Source of the DNA: Saccharothrix tamanrassetensis
GTDB taxonomy: Bacteria; Actinomycetota; Actinomycetes; Mycobacteriales; Pseudonocardiaceae
Assembly: GCF_014203665.1 (NCBI RefSeq)
Contig: NZ_JACHJN010000001.1
Location: 372,001 to 436,000 of the forward strand
Reading direction: 5' to 3'
DNA: 64,000 nt
Part shown: one piece after another, positions 38,701 to 43,374 of the stretch
Layout: each line of letters begins with the position of its first letter
Numbering within the stretch: position 1 is the stretch's first letter
The notes under the pieces: generated by a model
The model's input: only the letters and a program-made list of their open reading frames with translations
Database searches by the model: none
Told to the model about the DNA's origin: nothing
Made by a program: the position numbers and the translations under genes

Positions 38701-41700
38701 CCCCCCGACGCGTGCCCGCTCGCGGCGGTCACCACAGGACGGGTGCAGCGCAGCATCCCCTCGTACACGAACGACGCGTCGGTGAACGTGCCACCGCCCT
38801 CGGCCAGCGTCTGCAACGCCTCGGGCGTCCCGCCCATGCTGAACACCGAACCGCTGCCGGTCACCACCACCGCGCGGACGTCCTCGCGCCGCTCGATCTC
38901 CGCGAACACCTCGCGCAGACCGTCGAGCAAGCCCGCGGTGAACATCGGCGACTTCATCGCGACGAGTGCGACACCGTGGTCCAACACCCGGAACTCCAAC
39001 TCAGGCCCGTCCACGACGTGCTCCTCGATGACATGCTCCTGGACCGGTTGTCGGACAGGCGTCGGTGCCGCTGCGGGATTCCCGCCGGCCCAGCCGCCCA
39101 GCCAGCACCGCTCCTCCGGCAACGGGTAGCCCGCCAGCGGCACGCGGTGCGGTCGGGCCTCCGGGTAGCAGCGCTCCCAGGGCACATCGGCGCCACCGAC
39201 CCACTGCCGCGCCACGTCGTGCAGCCGTCCGGCGCGGAACAGGGCGACACAGTCCTCACCCGTCGCCGCACCATCCACCACCACATCGGGCCCCGCCTGC
39301 TCACCGCGCGCGAACCGCTCCAGCGCCGCCCGCAGCTCCACCACACCCCGCACCACCAGAGCCATCCGCACCGGCATCGCGGTCCGGCCGACCTGTGCGG
39401 TGTAGGCGATGTCGAGCACGCCACCGTCCACCGGGACCTCGTCCAGCCGAGTCTCGAGGCTCAGCCCGTCCGGGTCACCGACCAACTCCACCAGGTCGGC
39501 CGGCGTCAGTCCCAGGTCTCCGAGCGTGGTCGACGGGTCCAGCGCCTGCTCGGGGACGCCGAGCAACCGGGCCGCCTCACCGACCACAGTGGACTGCCGG
39601 GGCAGTCCCCGCGCGAACGCGGCGGCCGACTCCCGCAGTTCCTCGGCGGTACGCGCGGAAAGCACCACGAGCGCCGGTTCGCGCGGCGACGAGCGCGGCG
39701 CCGGAACGAACTCCTCCAGCAGCACGTGCGCATTGGTGCCACCCGCTCCGAACGCGCTCACGCCGGCGCGGCGCGGCTCGCCGTGCCACGGTTCGACCGT
39801 GCGCTGCACCCGGAACGGTGTGGCGGCGAAGTCGATGTGCGGGTTGAGTTCGTCGGCGTGCAGCGAGGGCACGAGCCGTCGGTGCCGGAACTGGAGCAGG
39901 ACCTTGGTGAGTCCCGCGACGCCGGCCGCGCCTTCCAGGTGGCCGATGTTGGACTTCACCGAGCCGATGGCGCACGTCCCGGTGCTGCCCTCGAACGCCT
40001 GGCGCAGACCTTCCACCTCGATGGGGTCGCCGAGCGACGTGCCGGTGCCGTGCGCTTCGACGTAGCCGACGGTCGCCGGATCCCAACCGGCCTCGGCCAA
40101 CGCGCGGCGGATCAGGGCGGCCTGCGAACCGGGACTGGGCACGGTCGCGCCCGCCGTGCGCCCCGTGTGGTTGAGCGCGGTCGCCTTGATCACGCCGTGC
40201 ACGTGGTCGCCGTCCGCGATCGCCTTGGACAGAGGCTTCAGCAGCAGCGCACCGACGCCCTCACCGGGCACGTACCCGGTGCCGCCCTCGCCGAACGCCC
40301 GGCACCTGCCGTCCACCGACAGCCACTGGCCCTGGGCGAGCTGGAGGTACTTCTGCGGGTGGACGGTGACGTTCACCCCGCCCGCGAGCGCCATCGTGCA
40401 CTCACCGCGCCGGATGCTCTCCACCGCCAGGTGCACGGCGGTGAGGGACGACGAGCAGGCGGTGTCCACGGCCAGGCTGGGACCGATCAGGTCGAACGTG
40501 TGCGAGACGCGGTTGGCGATGGAGCAGTGCATGGCGTGCGGCGCGACCCCGTCCTCCGCGCCTTCCACCAGCTGGTAGTGGTTCCACATGGTGCCCGCGT
40601 AGACACCGACCACCTCGCCGCGCAGCCGCTCCGGCGGGTAGCCGGCGTCTTCGAGGGTGCGGTGGCAGGTGGTGAGGAACAGCCGTTCCTGCGGGTCCAT
40701 CCGCTCGGCGTCACGGCGGGAGATGCCGAAGAACGCGGGCGCGAACCGGTCGACCCCGTCGATGAACCCGCCCCACCGACCGTAGGTGCGCCCTGGTGTC
40801 CCCTTGGCGGGGTGGTAGAGCGCATCGTGGTCCCACCGGTCGGCGGGTACTTCGGTGATGCCGTCCCGGCCGGCCGCGAGGTTGGCCCAGAACTCGTCGA
40901 GGTCCGCCGCTCCGGGATACCGGCCGGCCATGCCGATCACGGCGATGGGCTCGTTCGCTGTCGGTTCGGCAGGTCGTTCGACGGGTGCCTGCGTCGACTC
41001 CGCGACGACTGGTGCGGGCTCGACCGCGTGCACGGGCTCGACGGCTGTCGCACCTGCCGACTGGTCCACGACTCCGGGCACCAGGGTACGGACGCGGTCC
41101 CTGTCGCCGTGCAGCACCAGAACGGTGCGGTGCGGACTCGCCAACAGGCGTGGCAGCAGGTCGAAGCCGGTGGCGGTGGGCATGGGGGTCTGTCCGGTCG
41201 TCTCGGCGACCCGGCGGATGACCTCCGGCGGGACGTTCATGCCGCCCTCGGCCCAGAACGGCCACCCGATGACCACGGTCCGCGCCTGGCCTTGCACGTG
41301 CTCCACGCACGCGTTGGCGTAGGCGTACGCGCTCTGACCGGGGTTCGGCACGGCCGCCGACGCCGACGCGAACACCGCGACGAAGTCGACGTCGTCCCCG
41401 GCAATCGCCTCGTGCAGGTTCCGCAGACCGGCGAGCTTCGGCGCCACCACCGCATCGAGATCGGGTGCACTCCGGAAGAACAGGCCATCGCGGGTGATGC
41501 CGGCGCAGTGGAACACACCGTCGATCCGCCCGAACCGCTCCCGCGTGCCGGCCACTGCCCGGCGTACCGCCTCGGGTTCCGTGACGTCCGCCGTGATGAC
41601 ATGAGCCCCGGGCACCGAATCGGCCGCACGACGGGACATCAAGGCGACCCGTGCGTCGTACCGGGAGACCAGGTGACGGGCGAGCAGTCCCGCCAGGCCG

Positions 41701-43361
41701 CCCGAACCGCCCGTGATCAGGTAGGCCCCGCCGCGGCGCAATCCGTCGCCGTCCTCCGGCGACACCTCCCGCCACCGCCGCACCAGCCGACGCCCGCCGA
41801 CGTGGCGGACCTCGTGCTCGACACCGGGTGCGCCCAGTTCGGCCTGGACGGCCGCCGCGATACCACCGGGTTCCGCCACGTGCAGGAACCGACATCGCAG
41901 GCTGGGCACCTCGGCGGACATCGTCCGCGCCAGCGCGCCCACCGCGTCGTGCTCGGCCGAGTGCTCCGTCGAGACCACGAACACGTCCCGCGGCCCGAGG
42001 TCCACCAACTGCCTGGCCAACGACCACAACGCGGTTGCCGGATCCGACGCGACGAGCACAACGGCGGTCGGAATCGACGGCAGGGCGCGCAGATCGGTGG
42101 CCAGCGGCACGGCAGCGGTCAAGCCGGGCGGTGGTGCGTCGGCAACCAGCAGGAAGTCCTTCGTGGACTCCGGAGTCACCGCTTGCGGAACCCACTCGTC
42201 CACCAGGCACACCGCACCGTCCGACACCGGGATCTCCACGGTGTGGTTGGCCGACAGGTGTCCGGCGAGCGCGTCGATGGTGCTGTGCTCGAACAGCAAT
42301 GTCGGGTACAGCGGGGTGCCCACCATGTCCTCCAGCTGGTTGGTGAGCTGGAGCAGCGCCACCGAGTCCAGGCCGAGGTCGTAGAAACCGGTGGTGGTCG
42401 CGACGTCGGCAGCCGGACGGCCCAGCATCGAGGCCACCGCCGCCCGGAGGTGATCGGTCAGACCGTTCGGCGAAACCGACCCGGGCAGTGTCGAAACCGG
42501 TGCCGGCGGTGCGGGTGGCGTCTGCGGTGCGGGGAGAAGCCGGTGGACTTGGCCGGACTCCCGGATGCGCTTGCAGGTCAAGCCGGTGAAGCCCACCAGG
42601 AACCGGCCTTGCGCGTCGCGGACCGTGTAGTCGGTCGTGATGACGTCACCGGAGGGCGCAAGGCGTTCCGGTTGGGCCACGTGGACGTAGCAGGTCTCCG
42701 GCAACGGCGACGGCGCGCGCAGCTCGCGCACGAACATCGGGACGAACGGGTCGTCGGTGGGCATCGGGACCTGACCGAACCCGGCCAGCGTGGTGGCGTC
42801 CAGCGACGCGGGGTGCAGGTGGAACCCGGGGTCCGGGGCCTCGCGGGTCAGCTCGGCCAGCAACTGGCCGCCACCGGTCGACAGGGTACCGCGACAGCGC
42901 ATCGGGCTGCCGTGCCGGATCTGCTCGCGCAGGGCGCGTTGGTACAGGACGGAAATGTCCTCGCGGTGCACCGCGACCGCCCGCACCGCGTCGAGGTCGA
43001 TCGGCGGAGGCACCGGGTCGTCGGTGAAGCACACCAGGCCGTGCGCGTTGTCCCGCCAGTCCGACGCCGGTTCGTCGCCGCGCAGCCAGCGACTGCGCAC
43101 GGTGAACGGCCGGACGCCGTCGCGTTCGTCCTCGATCGACACCAGCACTTCGCGGTCGTGGCCCTCGGTGGTGACGATCGCCTCGGCCAGCACGGTGTCG
43201 CGCACGCACAGCCGCCGATGGTCCCACCCGGCCGCCATGGCGGCCCGGTACACCAGGTCGAAGAACACGACCCCCGGCATCACGGACACGTCGTGGAGCC
43301 GGTGGTTCTGCATCACGAAGTCGGTGTGGGTGAGCCGCACCCGGCATTCGATCCCAGCCAT
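22890..43361 (-). CDS. lnmJ-like: Trans-AT PKS, 6823 aa, ending in ACP-ACP-DUF-SH-TE (LnmJ-type)
   Basis: Domains in order (approximate residues): DH 1-270 with His but a changed HxxxGxxxxP motif (NHRLHDVSVMPG); ACP 334; KR 547-707; KS 800-1215 (DTACSSS); degenerate ACP-like insert 1255-1300; ECH2 1454-1700; ACP 1788; KS 1970-2370; DH 2520; KR 2937-3120; C-methyltransferase 3280-3450 (VLEIGAGTGAGT); ACP 3514; KS 3625-4035 (DSACSSS); DH 4204; KR 4620-4737; ACP 4860; KS 4915-5325; ACP 5574; second ACP 5680 (NGLTS); GNAT-like DUF 5730-6080; PLP cysteine lyase (SH) 6134-6510; thioesterase 6550-6823. All four KS domains keep Cys and both His. No AT domain is integrated. The DH-ACP-KR start completes a module whose KS ends the preceding protein (13 bp upstream, same operon). 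The DUF-SH-TE end is the leinamycin-family hallmark, installing sulfur at the terminal branch before cyclization. Confidence 0.95.
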   Translation of the reverse strand: MAGIECRVRLTHTDFVMQNHRLHDVSVMPGVVFFDLVYRAAMAAGWDHRRLCVRDTVLAEAIVTTEGHDREVLVSIEDERDGVRPFTVRSRWLRGDEPASDWRDNAHGLVCFTDDPVPPPIDLDAVRAVAVHREDISVLYQRALREQIRHGSPMRCRGTLSTGGGQLLAELTREAPDPGFHLHPASLDATTLAGFGQVPMPTDDPFVPMFVRELRAPSPLPETCYVHVAQPERLAPSGDVITTDYTVRDAQGRFLVGFTGLTCKRIRESGQVHRLLPAPQTPPAPPAPVSTLPGSVSPNGLTDHLRAAVASMLGRPAADVATTTGFYDLGLDSVALLQLTNQLEDMVGTPLYPTLLFEHSTIDALAGHLSANHTVEIPVSDGAVCLVDEWVPQAVTPESTKDFLLVADAPPPGLTAAVPLATDLRALPSIPTAVVLVASDPATALWSLARQLVDLGPRDVFVVSTEHSAEHDAVGALARTMSAEVPSLRCRFLHVAEPGGIAAAVQAELGAPGVEHEVRHVGGRRLVRRWREVSPEDGDGLRRGGAYLITGGSGGLAGLLARHLVSRYDARVALMSRRAADSVPGAHVITADVTEPEAVRRAVAGTRERFGRIDGVFHCAGITRDGLFFRSAPDLDAVVAPKLAGLRNLHEAIAGDDVDFVAVFASASAAVPNPGQSAYAYANACVEHVQGQARTVVIGWPFWAEGGMNVPPEVIRRVAETTGQTPMPTATGFDLLPRLLASPHRTVLVLHGDRDRVRTLVPGVVDQSAGATAVEPVHAVEPAPVVAESTQAPVERPAEPTANEPIAVIGMAGRYPGAADLDEFWANLAAGRDGITEVPADRWDHDALYHPAKGTPGRTYGRWGGFIDGVDRFAPAFFGISRRDAERMDPQERLFLTTCHRTLEDAGYPPERLRGEVVGVYAGTMWNHYQLVEGAEDGVAPHAMHCSIANRVSHTFDLIGPSLAVDTACSSSLTAVHLAVESIRRGECTMALAGGVNVTVHPQKYLQLAQGQWLSVDGRCRAFGEGGTGYVPGEGVGALLLKPLSKAIADGDHVHGVIKATALNHTGRTAGATVPSPGSQAALIRRALAEAGWDPATVGYVEAHGTGTSLGDPIEVEGLRQAFEGSTGTCAIGSVKSNIGHLEGAAGVAGLTKVLLQFRHRRLVPSLHADELNPHIDFAATPFRVQRTVEPWHGEPRRAGVSAFGAGGTNAHVLLEEFVPAPRSSPREPALVVLSARTAEELRESAAAFARGLPRQSTVVGEAARLLGVPEQALDPSTTLGDLGLTPADLVELVGDPDGLSLETRLDEVPVDGGVLDIAYTAQVGRTAMPVRMALVVRGVVELRAALERFARGEQAGPDVVVDGAATGEDCVALFRAGRLHDVARQWVGGADVPWERCYPEARPHRVPLAGYPLPEERCWLGGWAGGNPAAAPTPVRQPVQEHVIEEHVVDGPELEFRVLDHGVALVAMKSPMFTAGLLDGLREVFAEIERREDVRAVVVTGSGSVFSMGGTPEALQTLAEGGGTFTDASFVYEGMLRCTRPVVTAASGHASGGGLAFACYGDVVVLAEEAVYSANFTKYGFTPGMGATYVLEQRFGAALSTEMLLTGRSLTGEELRRRGANVTVVPQDDVLPTALDLARSIADKPASAVRMLKDELAGRMLRKLPEIIASEVRMHERVLGEDSAALVRTHFAKVDGFRATGDTPAPTPEATRAPAPAPTPAPAHTEVSARIPVEVTAQVRATAPDRGEAGVDVAAVRAAIEQVLSAVLYLRPDEIGPESSFSDLGLDSIGAVELVRDLNRRFGTDLDSVAVYDHPTVPELAGEVLRAAGESVAMREQATADQASVRIEVTHKATTPESTVPLSMSTSSATPGSTPAEPATEPAELTLTVASAEPETPAVTVTLPTPESESSAVTVTLPTAETETPAVTVALPTSEREATTVTLRGPESDAPAATVTLRSPDPKPPNGDAIAVVGMAGRFPDAPDLDAFWRNLAAGHVAIREVPAERWDLTDHYDPDPAAPGRTYCRTAALLDDVDAFDAGLFRLSPLDAEAMDPQQRLFLEQAWAALEDAGHAGRPMRCGVFVGCAAGDYPRLLDQAGQGGTSEAFLGTSSSILPARIAYHLDLTGPTMAIDTACSSSLTAVHLACESIRSGECDTALAGGVAVMCTPQMQVWTSQAGMLSPTGRCVPFDTSADGIVLGEGVGVVVLKRLDQALADGDHVHGVILAGGINGDGRTNGITAPSAVSQTDLLRRVHDKANAKVNYVEAHGTGTALGDPIEVKALSRTVGDDCAVGSVKGNIGHTTMSAGIAGLLKVLLSLKHRQLPPTPRVENPIPGLRVVRELTEWTGPRVAGVSSFGFSGTNCHLVVAEAPVRQHRASTGHVVVPVSARTPTALGEQLDRLADHMERTAPDVHDVATTLTLGRAHLAVRRAFVAADTADLVRQLRGGAPDDTAPADLRKQADEWVAGGEASWPTDGRRVPLPAYPFARDRFWVGREGTELRLDPADPVVADHVLDGTPVLPGAAFLCLALGAGPARIGGVTWLRPVVVTQPRTLTFTADEQLTLKSDETHAVGWRRETAAPRATVDLAAIDARCTRPVADVYAAFARAGVHYGPSYRVLTDLRVGGDEAIATLTARPGDDTQIIDGAIQAIVALVPQDDTRPVVPFAVDSAQVDGPLPEQARVHVERRDAHRFDVTLTDLGGQVRARLDGVALRPLTARSGLLHVPVWRERPAPATEPDAGRLAVNPVANLAANPVVDTVVVHTAADAPLAKALCSIVPQPNAVTVRLGDLPQGEFDTVYVLARPDDPTAPAERDDSTLHAFRLVRHLLRHGAGRRRLTLTFVVAGAVAVDGEPVHPHSAGLVGLASALAAEYPEWSVTCVDVGVGDATALAGAIRRERGTDRLVALRGDRRMVRVLEPVADPTTAAPLRDGGVYLLVGGAGGIGFEVSRHLARTRRARLAWIGRSPEDDRIRGLAADVEASGGKVVYLRADVGDPEAVRRAVAEVHDRFGPVNGAFHTAITLRDRTVSTMDEEALVEVLRPKVTGVAVLADALKGEPLDFLALFSSALSFAPAPGQANYAAASAFEDSYGLALHRAGVPVRVVNWGYWGSVGVVARADYATRFEAMGIGSIEPADGIAALERVLAGDHPQVAVLKGTPAGLAELGVAARDDHARSSAGFRELDALARELLRDKALPAVTAPLRDAVAAAVAEPATNTSAEDVLCRYPDLAPHVELLLRCTDAVTGVLDGRTPPTEVLFPGGSTNLVAAVYRGQAVSDFYHRLLAEQVARAVRGAENPRVLEIGAGTGAGTAFALPAAGGAHYDYTDVSTAFLRQVEEEFPTATFRVLDIERDPAEQGFQVGSYDVVLATNVLHATEDVVRSLRHARSLLRPGGVLLVNEVTRQSDFLTATFGLLPGWWRFTDAHRRLPHSPLLSPAQWRAALAEVGLSTRIVGMPGVADDEQEQCVLVATPRVGQSRSAVRRYVREVFAEVLKFRPADLDETVTFENFGVDSLVSQRIVRRFEADLGELPATLLFEYLTIGDLADHLAAERSAELASVLAPAEPAAGTTAGTDSRRAVAETAPAQTSPAQIAPTQFAPEQIAPAPAVVTGPARVVERVPESDGIAVVGLTGRYPGARDVDEFWRNLVSGTSSITEVPPDRWDWREHFDPRKGRPQRSYSRWGGFLEDVDRFDPAFFGILPRDAAAIDPQERLFLETAWLLLEDAGYLGSARERDTGVFVGTMYGSYGRIAAAQGWPRGRFTDGHSAYWSIANRVSYALDLTGPSFAVDSACSSSLTAVHLACESLRRGECSMAIAGGVNLVLHPAHLIALSSMTMLAQDDACKVFDERADGFVPGEGVGAVLLKPLAAAVRDGDRIRGVIRGGFVNAGGKTAGYTVPNPSAQAELVVRALAAAGVAPGDVGYVEAHGTGTALGDPIEISGLRKALPDARCAIGSVKANIGHLEGAAGIAGLTKVLLQLEHGTIAPCANLDTVNPRIDLPPTFSLPTSATPWASPRLAGVSSFGAGGANAHLVVEEFSAVPREIPDQGEQVVLLSARTPAQLRTLASDVADFVEERSPSLASLAYTTQVGRAELAHRLAVVVSDVGELVRRLRSGDVVDGTVGAQSPERALFDGDDGAELVGGLLERRRLDKLAALWVLGVPVEWARLWPVRPERVTLPPYPFERQRLWLPEPVAEPWLTDHRVGGRRVLPGAASLAMVCAELGDRVVLRDVRWLAPVLPDDHSPRAELRDGVFSVTDGTTKFASGRYEQGSASSDVLDVMEVRRRCPGSADPADLYAGMRAAGLEHGERMRVLREVHVGDRECLALVDAADGALPLLLDGALQALAALPGPDTAQLPVGLGTLAVAGPLPTRAWVHAVETATGATRRFALRITDDQGRVVVSVDDLRVTAPTDGTSVAGTDDRHGTDIADDPSGTAVRDPEPSDPCVYLRPEWEPEPSPRTGPMPSRVRVLGTGPDFGGRVDEPAPDAVVVHLPVASGGLADEVGHALHDVLRAATAVLANDGGTRLRVVVACPDDRPAYVAVSAALRTLALEHSGFSGAVVRGTPQPDDLRHVDGKPEDRVTEVRYADGARSTRRLVSFEPPAPRRRTNGVYVIFGGSGAIGRHITAHLRATRDPEAVVVVGRDRADVTVESDVRRLVAEVKARYGRIDGVVHAAGVHDDARAVTKSAAGIDAVLAPKVRGVGHLAGALRDESLEFFVLFSSVAARTGNLGQVDYAYANAFLDEYAAATPGVVSICWPLWEDGGMRVDDATRELFARRWGSRPLGTAEALHAFDRAITAGEPIVAVVRPVESGRPRAAVVTGDLDTELRRLAAGFLLVDEREVDPDTAFLDLGFDSISLTELINQVNERFGTDLLPTVLYECPTLTAFADHLRAAVPVAEEEVVPVTVQPAADAIAVIGMAGVLPGSPDLDAFWRRLRAGEDLVRPVPEDRTDLRDNAATADVRAGFLDDVRSFDAAKFGISPREASLMDPQQRLFLQTAWQAVADAGYRPADLAGTETGLFVGVSACDYDDLLRDHDVPVEAHTASGLADCILANRVSYLFDLRGPSEAVDTACSSSLVAVHRAVRALLSGECEMALAGGVNVLLSPGLFVAFDSSGMLARDGRCKTFDADADGYGRGEGCGAVVLKPLSRALADGDQVIAVIRGSSVNHAGRGPSLTAPNPEAQARVVAQAYRTGDVDPARVSYIEAHGTGTRLGDPIEIEGLKKAFAGVDAEIAVGAVKTNIGHLEAAAGIAGLLKVLLAMRHGELPPTIHQHRPNPFLRLDGTPFRIVTEREPWTGPRVAGVSSFGFGGTNAHVVLESAAEQVAGVGTGPWRLVLSASSEAALAEYRQRVARFLMGGPDLDRVTYTLQTGREVLAHRFAAVVADHAEAVSVLLGDTDPVHDALTRSWLDGSDVDWATSWSVRPVRISAPAPPFARTPFWFDQLPKATAGKPVPMTVAAPAQVAPGKLVLRDPAVIRANGSSPASREFAPEPVVEAAPVASARVVKPSNGTPNRTSNETSTRTSNGTSNETSNGTSVAEVIRESVARVLGTEPGDIAAGSAFSDLGLDSIFRMELARTLMARFDVELTAAELYEHDTVDALVALISRSKSTVDALDPVDEPAESVAPERSAAPADSGGPVGEIVEPGDPVGGIVAEALDRPLDPDRSFADNGLTSFDMLRVIGALEQRYGALPKTLLFDRPTMAELTGFLSGQAGSAPAPAPVRRGTGDIETPGEVDGEPVVVRKRALADRPALRELMADLDRRYAKEGGLAGRDIAPFAFVDTPREGYVNFSTRGDDLFAWSFVGHPDHFHDLVADWMAWARRNGLRPNFLSLAHLTEVAGEPITATPFGAVQRLDDLSSFTTAGGRMQRLRNLLGRFERAGACRVDEYRVGEDPAVDLRIVGLMDSWGDHKQMVNPYVGVVREEIRTGRLDSRHRVFLTYVDDEMVNAIIVTKLPSERCYLLDLEFYPPTMPAGGLEYAIVKIIEKTKAEGCTAFSFGASFGVAIAKSPNADPEVAEALEELHSVGIFGEGNFRFKNKFRPTNTPIYLCRTAAEDRTSVTDIILMIANPDLFPDVTPPAPVAKAAGVAPERPAGRGTAARPVPVPPQAPVRAEVPVAAPVKAAGSPPDPTTEPGRSAILAGHGYNPLTLAHDLVPVDLLTDSWAERADAFIARRMRDLAERPAAPKLTAHDWLPFAEVLPTRSGRSAEAMLCRSRPGRRGVVLHTAVFPTWLLALTDVGYEPVQVGDGRTLDPGDIARAVDDRTAFVVVEASNNAGGGYPIGLDELREVRRITRERGVDLVLDASRIVENAMFLADGGDPWPVVREMLALADTATFSLSKDFGVGAGGLLATNDEALAARLREDVARRGWEVDLATRNVIANAVADRDGVAAQVRRRMAAVRALWSGLRDRGVPVVEPVAGHCVLLDVARMPAFAGQEHPVMSCLAWLYRGAGVRGAPHLSVGELSGCVRLAVPVGYGPAEVEPIADRIAELAAGGTAVELVTGGVRTAGEAARAVYQPVERVPEDVRRALSEGQKPSDDNEQVLREHRPDVRRHVVPAGGAEVEVFTAGEGSPLLLMHPFNIGAGVFAHQFAELADRHRVISIHHPGVGSTTAAPDITLAGLAALERDALHALGVTGPVHVVGASFGGLVALTYALDFPRDTASLTLLGSSYKIGNRVGEINRLAVVAAEDLDRTIGESGSERLARDRAGIEQLLLRCESMDPQIGLRYLDVFAARPDLLARLSEVDVPTMVVQGRSDTVIPLKTAHLLHGAITDARYTEIPDAGHFPYLTSPAQCNSVLAAFVAEHDTQEVPS
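23830..24960 (-). other. SH domain: PLP-dependent cysteine lyase in the PKS
   Basis: A fold-type I domain of the tyrosine phenol-lyase/tryptophanase kind. It has VEASNNAGGGYPIG, LDASRIVENAMF and the PLP-binding Lys in TFSLSKDFGVGAGG. In leinamycin the SH domain cleaves a cysteine adduct on the polyketide to leave a thiol. The same didomain order, DUF then SH then TE, occurs here. Confidence 0.88.
25110..26170 (-). other. DUF domain preceding SH (GNAT/DUF2156-like)
   Basis: About 350 residues resembling the C-terminal acyltransferase half of lysyl-phosphatidylglycerol synthases (DUF2156): GYVNFSTRGDDLFAWSFVGH, LLDLEFYPPTMPAGGLEYAI and FSFGASFG. Its position directly before SH matches the DUF of the leinamycin-family DUF-SH didomain. 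The catalytic role is not evident from sequence. Confidence 0.75.
26740..26828 (-). repeat. Coding linker repeat before the first terminal ACP
   Basis: A low-complexity linker made of four-residue units of the SNGT/SNET/TRTS kind, encoded by near-identical 12- and 24-bp DNA repeats. It is a flexible tether between the last KS and the tandem ACPs, with no sign of frame disruption. Confidence 0.75.
37561..37686 (-). repeat. 42-bp coding minisatellite in an inter-module linker
   Basis: Three exact-length 42-bp units (37561-37602, 37603-37644, 37645-37686), with more degenerate copies on both sides, encode 14-residue repeats of the AVTVTLPTxExExx type. They lie between the ECH-module ACP and the next KS. 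Reading frame is kept, and the repeats probably form an extended linker. Confidence 0.85.
38260..39005 (-). other. Embedded enoyl-CoA hydratase (ECH2, decarboxylase type) in the large PKS
   Basis: A crotonase-fold domain with oxyanion motifs VFSMGGT and HASGGGLAFACYGD. The FSMGGT signature is typical of ECH2 enzymes (PksI-like), which decarboxylate the glutaconyl intermediate of beta-branching. It lies between a KS and an ACP in a module lacking KR and DH, so this is the likely site of the acetate-type branch. Confidence 0.85.
39460..39595 (-). other. Degenerate ACP-like insert in a KS flanking region
   Basis: The segment LLGVPEQALDPSTTLGDLGL followed by TPADLVEL reads like the first helices of a carrier protein, but Pro stands where the phosphopantetheinylated Ser should be. 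It sits between the KS of the ECH module and the remainder of its flanking domain. It cannot be loaded and may be structural. Confidence 0.55.
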
Positions 43362-43374
43362 GTGGTCGCGCCCT

